Shown: piece after piece, positions 9,215 to 16,915 of the stretch
Numbering within the stretch: position 1 is the first letter of the stretch
How the letters are laid out: every line of letters begins with the position of its first letter
Assembly (NCBI RefSeq): GCF_003049525.1
Contig: NZ_PYWL01000018.1
Location: 1 to 58,942, forward strand
DNA: 58,942 nucleotides
Source of the DNA: Lysinibacillus fusiformis
GTDB lineage: Bacteria; Bacillota; Bacilli; Bacillales_A; Planococcaceae
Direction of reading: 5' to 3'
Notes under the pieces: generated by a model
What the model was told of the DNA's origin: nothing
What the model saw: only the letters and a program-made list of their open reading frames with translations
The model's database searches: none
Translations under genes and position numbers: made by a program

Positions 9215-9228
9215 ATCAGTATTCTGAT
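9215..9228 (+). promoter_or_regulatory. 14-bp operator ATCAGTATTCTGAT
   Basis: Exact copy of the operator found at 6127, placed 16 nt before the short ORF at 9244 and upstream of the Toprim gene. The -10 may be TAATGATAT just before it; no convincing -35. Confidence 0.7.
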
Positions 9229-9243
9229 TAGGTGGTGAAAGGA

Positions 9244-9327
9244 ATGGGTTTTATTGAATCAATCTTAATGATTGTAATGTGCGGATTTATCTTTGTTTTA
9301 GATTTAGCAAAGAATTTATTTTTTTAG
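9244..9327 (+). CDS. 27-residue single-TM peptide
   Basis: ATG 9244 to TAG 9327, product MGFIESILMIVMCGFIFVLD plus seven residues, essentially one membrane helix. AGGTGG (9230-9235) is well placed and the operator at 9215 lies just upstream. Too short for most gene callers. It could be a membrane-acting micropeptide or a leader for the following gene. Confidence 0.45.
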   Translation: MGFIESILMIVMCGFIFVLDLAKNLFF

Positions 9328-9344
9328 AAAAAGGAGTGATGTAA

Positions 9345-10301
9345 GTGGGTGATCGCGTGAGTAAACAAGAAATAGACCAAGCTGCTACTATACACGTTAT
9401 CGATTATCTCATTGCAAAAGGCGAGCCAATAGAAAAACAAGGTGGCAACTATTATAAGCATTCTGAACATGATTCATTAGTGCTTCATGAAGACGGAAAA
9501 TGGTATTGGAACAGCCGAGCAAAAGGGGGACATGGTGCTATATCATTAGCTCGTGAATTTTATAGTATGCAATTCCAAGACGCTGTTCGAGATATTAATG
9601 AATTGAATCTTGAACCTTCTAAAGAACGTGAAATTAAACAAAAGGAACAATTTCGCTACCCTGGCGAAAATGAAGTAAAGGGGATCGAAAATGCACGTAA
9701 ATATTTGGTTGAAGAACGTATGCTAGACACTAAAATTGTTTCAGCTCTTGAAAAACATGGTTTGATTGCTGAAGACAAAATGAGAAATGCAATATTCAAG
9801 TGGGTAAACAAAAATGGTGAAATTGAAGGGGCTGATCGTCAAGGTACTATGAGAATCGATACCAAGCGAGGTACATTTAAGGGAATTATGGCTAACTCAA
9901 AAGAAGATGGAGGATTCCAGTTGGATATTGGTACACCCAATAAAGTTGCATTTTTTGAGTCAACAATTGATGCGTTAAGTTACTTCGATTTAAAGCGTCC
10001 TGAAAACATCAGATTAAAATCTATGAGTGGCTTAAAAGACCAGGTAGTCATGTCAAGTATTCGAGAATTAATACGAGAATGTCAGGAACGTGGAGAACAA
10101 GTAGAAAAAACTTTATTTTGTGTAGATAATGATCCAGCTGGTCGCGAGTATGCGAAAAAATGGGAACACATAATTGGTGAAGATGTTCTCGATTTTGATT
10201 TTTCTGAAGGCAAGGATTGGAACGAGGACTTGAAAGAGAAACGTAAGCGTGAAAAGCTGTTACAGCAACAAAAGGAATATGAACACACAAAAGTAATGTA
10301 A
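9345..10301 (+). CDS. DUF3991/Toprim-domain protein (primase-like)
   Basis: 318 residues from GTG with AAGGAG 8 nt upstream. The N-terminal part (HSEHDSLVLH, YWNSRAKGGHGAISLAREF) is the CHC2-like DUF3991 region. The C-terminal Toprim domain has the catalytic Glu in AFFESTIDALSYF (about residues 204-216) and the Asp motif LFCVDNDPAGREYA (about 255-268). Proteins of this type on Firmicutes plasmids are thought to prime or process single-stranded DNA during conjugative replication. Confidence 0.85.
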   Translation: MGDRVSKQEIDQAATIHVIDYLIAKGEPIEKQGGNYYKHSEHDSLVLHEDGKWYWNSRAKGGHGAISLAREFYSMQFQDAVRDINELNLEPSKEREIKQKEQFRYPGENEVKGIENARKYLVEERMLDTKIVSALEKHGLIAEDKMRNAIFKWVNKNGEIEGADRQGTMRIDTKRGTFKGIMANSKEDGGFQLDIGTPNKVAFFESTIDALSYFDLKRPENIRLKSMSGLKDQVVMSSIRELIRECQERGEQVEKTLFCVDNDPAGREYAKKWEHIIGEDVLDFDFSEGKDWNEDLKEKRKREKLLQQQKEYEHTKVM

Positions 10302-10366
10302 GTAAGGAAGATTACAGGAACGATAAAAGGGATATAAATAAAATCATGTAAAGGAAGGTTTTTTCT

Positions 10367-10603
10367 ATGAATCAGAATGAAAATATTGCTTATGGTGTGC
10401 TAGTTGCCATTGAATCAGAGCAAGTACACGTTCGTGTTAATAATGAATTGGTAATTATCCCTGTTGATGCAGAAACAAAAGCAGCAGCTGAAAGCGTATT
10501 GGGCGAAGATAATGCAGTTGTAGCTTTTGATATTTCATCAAAGCAATTGTTGTTGGAAGCTGATGATAGTGAAAGTCAATTAACATATTTACAAGGTATA
10601 TAA
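10367..10603 (+). CDS. small beta-rich protein, paralogue of the protein at 8065
   Basis: 78 residues, AAGGAAGG upstream. Shares the YG(V/M) opening, alternating hydrophobic strands and the FDISSKQLLL ending pattern with the 77-residue protein at 8065. Function unknown. Confidence 0.6.
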   Translation: MNQNENIAYGVLVAIESEQVHVRVNNELVIIPVDAETKAAAESVLGEDNAVVAFDISSKQLLLEADDSESQLTYLQGI

Positions 10604-10634
10604 CGGGATAGCTATATATTTTTTACCTAAATAT

Positions 10635-10648
10635 ATCAGAATTCTGAT
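10635..10648 (+). promoter_or_regulatory. 14-bp operator ATCAGAATTCTGAT (perfect palindrome)
   Basis: Perfectly symmetrical member of the plasmid operator family, 24 nt upstream of the TTG start at 10672. Flanking DNA is AT-rich but lacks an obvious hexamer pair. Likely an internal promoter of the transfer operon. Confidence 0.7.
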
Positions 10649-10671
10649 TTTTGTGATTGGAGGTTTTTTCT

Positions 10672-11106
10672 TTGAAAAGAATCGAGCTTAAAGAACAAAA
10701 AGAACATGTAGTTTCCAAAGTTGGTGTTGAAATTACTGAGTTTATTTACTATAGGTATGTGATTGTCTTGCCACCTAGTGGACTGTCCTATACAGAAATT
10801 AGAAAGGTTGTTGTTACATGCGTAAATGATCTAAAGGTTGATGAAGGGAATCAATTTAAAATTGATTATCTTGGCGCTGTTGAACATATAGTTACTCCTT
10901 TGGGTTCGTACAATAGAGACGATGCCATTCTTCCAATGTCTGAAATAGAAGCATATTGTGAGGGCGTTGATGCAGCATATGAAAATATATTTGACAAATT
11001 ATATGATTATTTACCTGTGGAAAAGACAGATGAAATTTACAATCATTTTTGGAATAAATTTGAACAGGATAAATTAATAACAAAATTGAAAGGAGAAAAG
11101 CATTAA
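10672..11106 (+). CDS. hypothetical protein
   Basis: 144 residues. TTG at 10672 chosen because GGAGG (10659-10663) is 8 nt upstream; a further in-frame TTG at 10657 overlaps the ribosome site. Mixed alpha/beta, soluble, no recognised motif. Followed closely by 11109. Confidence 0.55.
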   Translation: MKRIELKEQKEHVVSKVGVEITEFIYYRYVIVLPPSGLSYTEIRKVVVTCVNDLKVDEGNQFKIDYLGAVEHIVTPLGSYNRDDAILPMSEIEAYCEGVDAAYENIFDKLYDYLPVEKTDEIYNHFWNKFEQDKLITKLKGEKH

Positions 11107-11108
11107 TC

Positions 11109-11888
11109 ATGATTCCTGAAAAAACAATTGAAGAAATTTTTGCGGAAATTAAAGTGAGTGAGCGTGAGCATGAGCATGGATACGGACCCTTAGAACTGAG
11201 TCATTTTCCAACACAATTATTGGATAGGATTAAGCAGGTATTTTCTAAAATAGATAGTTTGGAACCGTTTGAAGACTTAACTGATAACGATGGAGTTTTT
11301 TTAGGGAAACACGGTTATGAAAGGTTAGGGAAAGTAATTCATCATCTCAATGAAATTGAAAAAATTATAAGCCCTCCTGTAGTAGAAGAAATTGTTGAGA
11401 GTAATGAAAGTGGACTAAATATTTATGAGATTTCAACGCACTACAGCAGCGAAAAAGAAAATAAAAATTCTGTTTTTGTAGAAACGAGCATGGGGCTTGA
11501 ATCGTTCGTTAAAACCATAGCTGCTATTAACTTTAAATATGAAGAAATAGTGGATTTTTCGGATTTTATAGATAAACAGCACTTAGTTAAAATTTTGGAG
11601 AAATTTTTTGGTGTTCGAAATAGGACACAAGAATATCAGGAAAATGCTCAGTCGAGTTGTTTTAAAAAACGTGTATGGAAATTGGGTAAGTCTTTTAAAG
11701 TCCCTGAAGATGAAAAGGATCTAATTACACGAGTCGATTTGTATTCAGCAAGAGAATCAAATTGTGGCAAGGGCTATGAAAAGCTTATGGGAGATTATTT
11801 GCCTAATTCTATCGAATTTGAAAATGAAGTAAAGAATTTAAGAGACTTTTATCCTTGGCGTACAAATAAATCAGAGAAAGGAGTTTGA
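11109..11888 (+). CDS. hypothetical protein
   Basis: 259 residues, AAAGGAG 13 nt upstream. Acidic N-terminal half, basic C-terminal half ending in a RDFYPWR motif; no TM, no recognised domain. The TGA overlaps the beginning of the next ORF, consistent with an operon. Confidence 0.55.
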   Translation: MIPEKTIEEIFAEIKVSEREHEHGYGPLELSHFPTQLLDRIKQVFSKIDSLEPFEDLTDNDGVFLGKHGYERLGKVIHHLNEIEKIISPPVVEEIVESNESGLNIYEISTHYSSEKENKNSVFVETSMGLESFVKTIAAINFKYEEIVDFSDFIDKQHLVKILEKFFGVRNRTQEYQENAQSSCFKKRVWKLGKSFKVPEDEKDLITRVDLYSARESNCGKGYEKLMGDYLPNSIEFENEVKNLRDFYPWRTNKSEKGV

Positions 11889-11893
11889 ATGGG

Positions 11894-12121
11894 ATGAGCA
11901 GATTAAATCAATTATTTAATTGGAATTGTCCAATTTGCCAACATAAAAATACAAATGATTTTTACTCTAATGAAACAGAGCGACCTTCATGTTCAAATTG
12001 CTATGAGCCATGTGATGTATATTTAGATATAAAAATTAGCGTTAAAGAAGTTGTTCCAAAAGGAAAAAATGAATCAGAATACAAAGGTGGTCATCAAATT
12101 GAATGCAATAAAGTTAAGTAG
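11894..12121 (+). CDS. small zinc-ribbon protein
   Basis: 75 residues from ATG 11894 (AAAGGAG 9 nt upstream; the in-frame TTG at 11885 is too close to it). Two CxxC pairs, CPIC and CSNC, about 22 residues apart form a zinc ribbon. Overlaps the next gene by 23 nt. Function unknown, possibly nucleic-acid binding. Confidence 0.55.
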   Translation: MSRLNQLFNWNCPICQHKNTNDFYSNETERPSCSNCYEPCDVYLDIKISVKEVVPKGKNESEYKGGHQIECNKVK

Positions 12122-12404
12122 AATCTCAGAAGATCCAAGAGCATGTTATGAAGAAAAGCTAATGGAATGTAAAGAATTCTTCTTAGCAAATACTGTTTCG
12201 ACAACTGAGTGGAAAGAGATACAAAATAAATTGAAGCGATATGAAGAATTAGCAATTAAAGAAAACTATTTGGATGATTGGTATATAGAGGTTCGAGACG
12301 CTTTTGAATTACATTTCTTAAAATGTGAAATCTCTAATATCAAACCAACAATTAATGGTTTTGTTAAAGAAATTGAGTGTAAAGCAAATTTATTTTTCAA
12401 TTAG
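12099..12404 (+). CDS. hypothetical helical protein
   Basis: 101 residues from TTG 12099 (AAAGGTGG 8 nt upstream). The same AAAGGTGGTCAT ribosome-site context precedes topB, suggesting local duplication of translation signals. Alpha-helical, charged, no known family. Confidence 0.5.
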   Translation: MNAIKLSRISEDPRACYEEKLMECKEFFLANTVSTTEWKEIQNKLKRYEELAIKENYLDDWYIEVRDAFELHFLKCEISNIKPTINGFVKEIECKANLFFN

Positions 12405-12425
12405 AAAGTAAAGGTGGTCATTAAA

Positions 12426-14585
12426 ATGAAAACAGTTATTTTAGCAGAAAAACCCCCACAAGCCAAAGTATATGCTGAGGCATTTGAGGTAGCAAAAAGA
12501 GAAAAAACACATATTGAATTAAAGCCTTGTAGCATTTTTCCACATGGTGCAGTTATTACATGGGGAATTGGTCATTTAGTTGAGATTGCATTACCAGGTG
12601 AACACGATGAAAAGTGGGCGAATTGGAATCTAGAACATTTACCTGTTGTACCAAAGCAATTCAACTTAAAAGTAGCTGATTCAAAAAAGGTTCAATTTAA
12701 TGCAGTAAGCAAACTTTTAAAAGAAGCAGATTTAATAATTAACGGCTGCGATATTGATCGTGAAGGTTCTAACATTTTTTATTTAATCTTAAAAGTAGCT
12801 GGTGTCGTCAATAAACCGATTAAACGCTTATTTATTAACTCACTAGAAATTGATGCAATTCGTAAAGGTTTCCAAAACCTACAAAGTAATGAAAAAGATA
12901 TTGAAAAAGATAGACTTATGCATCAGGAAGCACATGCGAGACAAATTGCGGATTGGCTAGTAGGGATGAATGGCTCTCCTTTGTATTCCTTATTACTTCA
13001 AAAACAGGGTTTACGTGAAAAGCTATCAGTTGGACGATGTCAGTCACCATTAGTGATGATGATATATGATCATGAACAGAAAATAAAAAACTTTATAGCA
13101 AAACCATTCTACGAATTACACGGAAAATTCGCCACAAGTGGTCGATTAGAGTATGTAGGAAAAGCAAAACTTAAATTGGATAGTAAAGAGGAATTGAACA
13201 ATTTTTTACTAGAAAATAAACTATCTCAAAATGTATCAATGAATGGAAAGATTACTAACGTAGAAAAGGAAACCAAAGGCACGAAAGCACCACGTTTGCA
13301 TTCATTATCAACGCTTCAAGCAACTGCAAATAAAAAGTGGAAGTACAGCCCGAAAACAGTTCTTGATACGATGCAAACCCTATATGAAGCGAAATTAGTC
13401 ACTTATCCGCGTACTTCTTGTAATTTTATTACTGAAGCTGAATTTGCATATCTAGTACAGAATGTAGAGAAATATCAACAAATAATTAACGTAAGTTTTG
13501 AAGCGAATACAGTTCTTAATAAGCTTTATGTTGATAATTCGAAGGTTCAAGAACATTTTGCAATTGTGCCAACGAAAACAATTCTAGCAATCAATACATT
13601 AAACGGATTATCAGAAACAGAACGTAATATTTATGAGGAAATCTTGCGTACAACATTGGCTATGTTCCATTCAGATTATAAATATGAAGAAACCGTCATT
13701 ACAACGTCTGTGAATGATGTTGAATTTTATACGAAAGGTAAAGTGGAACTGGATCTTGGATGGAAAGCTTTATTTGTAAAAGATTCAGCAAATGAAGGAG
13801 AGGATAAAGCTAGTGTGGACCATACTGTCTTACCAGCTGTTTCAACAAATGAAGATGTTAGAGCTTTGTTGTTTGAAAAAGAAGGGTCTACAACACCACC
13901 AAAGCCGTTTACTGAAGGACAATTAATTGGTCTGATGAAAACAGCTGGGAAGACACTTGATATAGACGAAGGAGATGCTGAAATCTTAAAAGAGGTTGAA
14001 GGTATAGGAACAGATGCTACACGTTCGAATATTATTGAAACAGTGAAACAAAAAGAATATATAAGCATCAAAAAAAATATAGTTTCAGTCACACCAAAAG
14101 GTGAAATCTTGTGTAAAGCACTTGCTAATTCACTTGTAGGTAGCCCTATCTTAACGGCAAAGTGGGAAAATAAGCTTCGTTTAATTGGACAAGGGCAATT
14201 AACACTAGAGAGCTTTGTAGCTGATATAAATCAATACATTTTAGAAATGATTCAGGATGCGAAAAAAAATATCACTAGTAACTCGGATCTGAATACTTCT
14301 ATCTCAAGTGCTCAAACAAAAAGCGAGATTGGTAAATGTCCAAAATGCAGTAGTGGAATTGTAGAGAAAAAAGGATTCTTTGGGTGCTCAAATTATCCTA
14401 ATTGTAAATTTACATTATCTGATAATTTCCGTAAGAAAAAATTGACGAAAGCAAATATTAAGAACTTACTAGAAGGAAAAGAAACAACAATCAAGAATAT
14501 TAAAAAGGCTGATACTTCTACTTATAATGCTGTTGTTAAATTAAATGGGAAAGGCTTTATAGACTTTGTTTCGTTCGTTAAATAA
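12426..14585 (+). CDS. topB: DNA topoisomerase III (type IA)
   Basis: 719 residues. The Toprim start is AEKPPQAKVYAEAF with the metal site INGCDIDREG (about residues 108-117); the active-site Tyr is in TYPRTS (about residue 327). The C terminus has one four-Cys zinc ribbon (CPKC, CSNYPNC) at about 638-660. Conjugative Gram-positive plasmids often encode such a topoisomerase (TrsI/TraI type), presumably to resolve single-strand intermediates. ATG chosen over an in-frame GTG at 12414 because of AAAGGTGG. The dispersed CCACAAGTGG palindrome occurs inside the gene (13132-13141). Confidence 0.93.
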   Translation: MKTVILAEKPPQAKVYAEAFEVAKREKTHIELKPCSIFPHGAVITWGIGHLVEIALPGEHDEKWANWNLEHLPVVPKQFNLKVADSKKVQFNAVSKLLKEADLIINGCDIDREGSNIFYLILKVAGVVNKPIKRLFINSLEIDAIRKGFQNLQSNEKDIEKDRLMHQEAHARQIADWLVGMNGSPLYSLLLQKQGLREKLSVGRCQSPLVMMIYDHEQKIKNFIAKPFYELHGKFATSGRLEYVGKAKLKLDSKEELNNFLLENKLSQNVSMNGKITNVEKETKGTKAPRLHSLSTLQATANKKWKYSPKTVLDTMQTLYEAKLVTYPRTSCNFITEAEFAYLVQNVEKYQQIINVSFEANTVLNKLYVDNSKVQEHFAIVPTKTILAINTLNGLSETERNIYEEILRTTLAMFHSDYKYEETVITTSVNDVEFYTKGKVELDLGWKALFVKDSANEGEDKASVDHTVLPAVSTNEDVRALLFEKEGSTTPPKPFTEGQLIGLMKTAGKTLDIDEGDAEILKEVEGIGTDATRSNIIETVKQKEYISIKKNIVSVTPKGEILCKALANSLVGSPILTAKWENKLRLIGQGQLTLESFVADINQYILEMIQDAKKNITSNSDLNTSISSAQTKSEIGKCPKCSSGIVEKKGFFGCSNYPNCKFTLSDNFRKKKLTKANIKNLLEGKETTIKNIKKADTSTYNAVVKLNGKGFIDFVSFVK

Positions 14586-14632
14586 ATGTGAGAAACAGGT
14601 TTGAATAACAGCTTACAGTACTAAAATAACTA

Positions 14633-14661
14633 GAACCTCACTAAACAAAGTGAGGTTTTTT
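14633..14661 (+). terminator. terminator after topB
   Basis: AACCTCACT / AGTGAGGTT stem with a short loop followed by TTTTTT. Ends the mobilisation operon. Confidence 0.85.
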
Positions 14662-14671
14662 CATAAAAAAA

Positions 14672-14683
14672 CTACTTGTGGTC
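14672..14683. repeat. dispersed palindrome copy (CTACTTGTGGTC)
   Basis: One-mismatch copy of the CCACTTGTGG family, in the intergenic region between topB and the convergent toxin gene. Confidence 0.65.
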
Positions 14684-14756
14684 AATTTATTTATTAAAAA
14701 TGTTGCTTTGATAAAGGATGGTACCGATTAAGTATACTGTAGGTCGGGTGCACATT

Positions 14757-14788
14757 AAAAAACTTGATTCATATCGAATCAAGTTTAA
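14757..14788 (-). terminator. terminator of the type III toxin gene
   Basis: ACTTGATTC / GAATCAAGT stem with a 5-nt loop; on the minus strand it is followed by TTTTTT, just after the toxin stop codon. Confidence 0.85.
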
Positions 14789-14794
14789 AGATAA

Positions 14795-15370
14795 CTATTC
14801 ATTTCCATCAGTTTCATCAACAGCAGCTACCTCAGCAATTGCTGTTGGCACACTAGCTAATTCAGCCAACAAATAATTATGTATGTCTAATATTCTCTGG
14901 CGAAATTTCGGTTGACCTTTAGAAGCCACATAATTTTTTTCAAACGAAATTATACGCCCAACTTTTCTTTCCAACTCTTTAATAAGATTCGGGTTTTTAA
15001 TTATGTATTGTTGTCTCGTTTCACCTTTACCAATAAGATACTCACGCTCAATATAATTCAAAGTAATTGGAACAACATCACTAATAAAAAATATAGACTT
15101 TTTATCAGTTTTTCCTACATGATAATAACATGATGATATATCAGTATTACCTCTATTCATGTAGCTTTTAATACGTTTCTTTTGTTGTTCAGTACGATGA
15201 TCATAATCGCCCATAGGAATAGCCCAATAAATTTCAGGATTTACATTAGAAGGTATTAAGGCTACTAATGGACGCTCTTTTTGATCATTCCATTCGCCTC
15301 CTACATTCTTGATAATTTGATAAAATGCATTTTTTGCAAAGTATATACCTTTTTTAGTTATAACAGTCAT
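14795..15370 (-). CDS. type III toxin-antitoxin endoribonuclease (ToxN/TenpN/CptN superfamily)
   Basis: 191 residues. Features include RPLVALIPSNV, YWAIPMGDYDHR and SCYYHVGKTDKKSIFFISDV, the compact beta-barrel toxin pattern of the TenpN/ToxN group. The locus order is diagnostic: on the minus strand an antitoxin-RNA repeat array (15547-15426), an intrinsic terminator (15423-15394), then this gene 24 nt on with a GGGGG ribosome site. Known members cleave RNA, process the repeat RNA and are held inactive by it; many give phage exclusion and plasmid stability. The TenpN subfamily assignment is from memory of the family pattern. Confidence 0.8.
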   Translation of the reverse strand: MTVITKKGIYFAKNAFYQIIKNVGGEWNDQKERPLVALIPSNVNPEIYWAIPMGDYDHRTEQQKKRIKSYMNRGNTDISSCYYHVGKTDKKSIFFISDVVPITLNYIEREYLIGKGETRQQYIIKNPNLIKELERKVGRIISFEKNYVASKGQPKFRQRILDIHNYLLAELASVPTAIAEVAAVDETDGNE

Positions 15371-15393
15371 ATTTTGAATATCCCCCTATAAAA

Positions 15394-15423
15394 AAAGAGG
15401 TCTCAATTAATTGAGACCTCTTT
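15394..15423 (-). terminator. terminator between antitoxin RNA and toxin
   Basis: Perfect inverted repeat, arms AAAGAGGTCTCAATT, followed on the minus strand by seven T. In type III systems a leaky terminator here sets the excess of antitoxin RNA over toxin mRNA. Confidence 0.9.
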
Positions 15424-15425
15424 AT

Positions 15426-15547
15426 TCAATGTTTATGGTGTACATTGAGAAACACCTTTGTATCATTCTATGTTCCAGACCGTACATAGAGAAACGCCTT
15501 TGTATCCCAATCGATGTTTAAAGTGTACATCGAGAAACACCTTGTAT
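15426..15547 (-). ncRNA. type III antitoxin RNA, three tandem repeats of about 37-39 nt
   Basis: Units at 15426-15463, 15467-15505 and 15511-15547. In each, a 7-bp stem is preserved by compensatory change at its third position: TCAATGT/ACATTGA, TCTATGT/ACATAGA, TCGATGT/ACATCGA. On the RNA (minus) strand a GGUGU or GGCGU upstream of the stem can pair with the ACACC-like loop in the first and third units, giving the pseudoknot typical of type III antitoxins. ATACAAAGG-type linkers separate the units. Confidence 0.88.
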
Positions 15548-15557
15548 ATTAATAATA

Positions 15558-15581
15558 ACATATTAACATTAATATGTTAAT
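15558..15581. promoter_or_regulatory. palindrome in the antitoxin promoter region
   Basis: AACATATTA / TAATATGTT inverted repeat with a 4-nt centre, just upstream of the antitoxin RNA on the minus strand and next to TTATTAT, a possible -10. Possible operator or part of the promoter. Confidence 0.4.
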
Positions 15582-15620
15582 AATAACCGTTAAAAAATTT
15601 TTTATTCTTTTTCATCTTAA

Positions 15621-15773
15621 TTAATTTTGCGTATTTAAAAATGATTCTAAGGGCTCCATAAGCTCACCAACCATTTTATCAAAGACCATTTTGCGAGTAT
15701 TTCGCACAGCGGAACACGTTTTTAATGTTGCTTCAAAGAAGGTCAGGCCATTAGGTCCCAAAAAACAAATCAA
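15621..15773 (-). CDS. possible 50-residue ORF overlapping the upstream small ORF
   Basis: TTG start overlapping the TGA of the 35-residue ORF (TTGA), stop TAA at 15621. Product runs FLGPNGLTFFEATL then KMVGELMEPLESFLNTQN. Coding-like composition but no ribosome site of its own and no known family. It could be the degraded tail of a longer gene. Confidence 0.25.
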   Translation of the reverse strand: MICFLGPNGLTFFEATLKTCSAVRNTRKMVFDKMVGELMEPLESFLNTQN

Positions 15774-15877
15774 TTAATCTGCTGATATAAAATTCCTACC
15801 GCTGTAACAAAACTACTTACTGCAAAGATAAATTTCGCAGATAACGTTAATTTAAAATCTTTATATTTTAATTCCAT
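15770..15877 (-). CDS. 35-residue single-TM peptide
   Basis: ATG at 15877 with AAGGGGGC upstream on the minus strand. Product begins MELKYKDFKLTLSAKFIFAV, then one hydrophobic helix ending YQQIN. Resembles small membrane peptides or toxins in size, but no family is recognised and no antisense RNA is evident. Confidence 0.4.
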   Translation of the reverse strand: MELKYKDFKLTLSAKFIFAVSSFVTAVGILYQQIN

Positions 15878-16040
15878 AGATAATGCCCCCTTAATTCTTA
15901 TAAAATAAAAATTTCCCTACCTTTATTACACACCAAACGTCTTCTTTTTAAACATCAAAGTTGAAAAAAAATAAAATTTTATTATTATAAATCAGTATAA
16001 AAACAAAGTAAATAGGAAATACTTTATTTTTATATATCAA

Positions 16041-16050
16041 CCACTTGTGG
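16041..16050. repeat. dispersed palindrome copy CCACTTGTGG
   Basis: Full copy, extended to AACCACTTGTGGTC, in the intergenic region upstream of the YolD-like gene. Confidence 0.75.
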
Positions 16051-16100
16051 TCAATGTGTAATAGTAAAAAAAGGTATTAAACTTTCAATTGCTAAAATAC

Positions 16101-16112
16101 AAACATTTGTTC
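16101..16112. promoter_or_regulatory. possible LexA (SOS) box upstream of the YolD-like gene
   Basis: AAACATTTGTTC differs by one base from the Bacillus core GAAC-N4-GTTC. YolD-like genes are commonly SOS-induced, which supports the reading. A CGAACGTTC word follows at 16128. Confidence 0.45.
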
Positions 16113-16153
16113 TAAAATAAAACAAACGAACGTTCTTAATGAGGGGCGAAATT

Positions 16154-16492
16154 ATGATTAATGACCGCGGGAATATGAAATGGATATCCTTGATGCTTCC
16201 TGAGCATTTAGTTCAATTGAAAGAATGGAAAAAGGAACAGTATTACGGTAAAAAGCGTGACTTAACTGAGTGGGAGATTGAAGAAATTGAGCAAACAATA
16301 CAACGAGCTTTTAAACTGCGAAAGTTAGTTAAATTAACTCTATGGGAACACAATAAACCGCATGATCTAGTTGGGTTAGTGACGGGTGCTGATACCTGGA
16401 ATAAAGAATTGTTATTAGAAACAGATTTATCAATAAAACGAATATCAATGGAACTAATACAAACAGCATCATTGGTTGTTGAGGATGATTAA
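16154..16492 (+). CDS. YolD-like family protein
   Basis: 112 residues from ATG 16154 (GAGGGG just upstream). The opening NDRGNMKWISLMLPEH is the family hallmark (D-R-G-x-x-K-W-x-x-x-M-L-P-E-H). YolD-like proteins are found on Bacillus plasmids and prophages near translesion polymerases and are thought to act in SOS mutagenesis, possibly as a polymerase subunit. No polymerase gene is present here; an ATP-dependent ligase follows instead. Confidence 0.85.
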   Translation: MINDRGNMKWISLMLPEHLVQLKEWKKEQYYGKKRDLTEWEIEEIEQTIQRAFKLRKLVKLTLWEHNKPHDLVGLVTGADTWNKELLLETDLSIKRISMELIQTASLVVEDD

Positions 16493-16838
16493 TCCTGGGC
16501 AACGACAACTTGTACACAAATTTTTATTATTAGATTTAGCCGTAAAATCGTTACAAGTCGATTATCTCAAAGTGGAACATTTCAAGTTAAAGAAAGTATT
16601 TATCCCGTTTATGGATTCTTTATTAAAGGATTTACGCAATGAATGTTTTGAATTAAAAAGACAGCTTAACCAACAGCAAATTCGTATTGTCGGATGGACT
16701 AAAGTAGATGAATACTTTAGCGATGTGAAAATTGCCACATCAGGAAATGATGTTGATTTACGTTATGCTAATCAAGCTTTAAAAACAAAGGTTGAACACC
16801 TTTTAAATAATCATATTGATGAAAAGTTAAAAATGTAA
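16485..16838 (+). CDS. YolD-associated hypothetical protein
   Basis: 117 residues, ATG overlapping the last codons of the YolD-like gene, so translationally coupled. Entirely helical, no known domain. Small helical partners of this size commonly follow yolD in Bacillus elements; function unknown. Confidence 0.55.
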   Translation: MINPGQRQLVHKFLLLDLAVKSLQVDYLKVEHFKLKKVFIPFMDSLLKDLRNECFELKRQLNQQQIRIVGWTKVDEYFSDVKIATSGNDVDLRYANQALKTKVEHLLNNHIDEKLKM

Positions 16839-16915
16839 TTACCACTAGTACCTTGATTTACATGTATTTTTGTCTTGTTAACCGTGAGATAATGATATAT
16901 AAGGGGGAATAGGTA

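Noticed and set aside
13727..14092. 121-residue minus ORF inside topB
   Set aside because: Antisense shadow of a clear topoisomerase frame.
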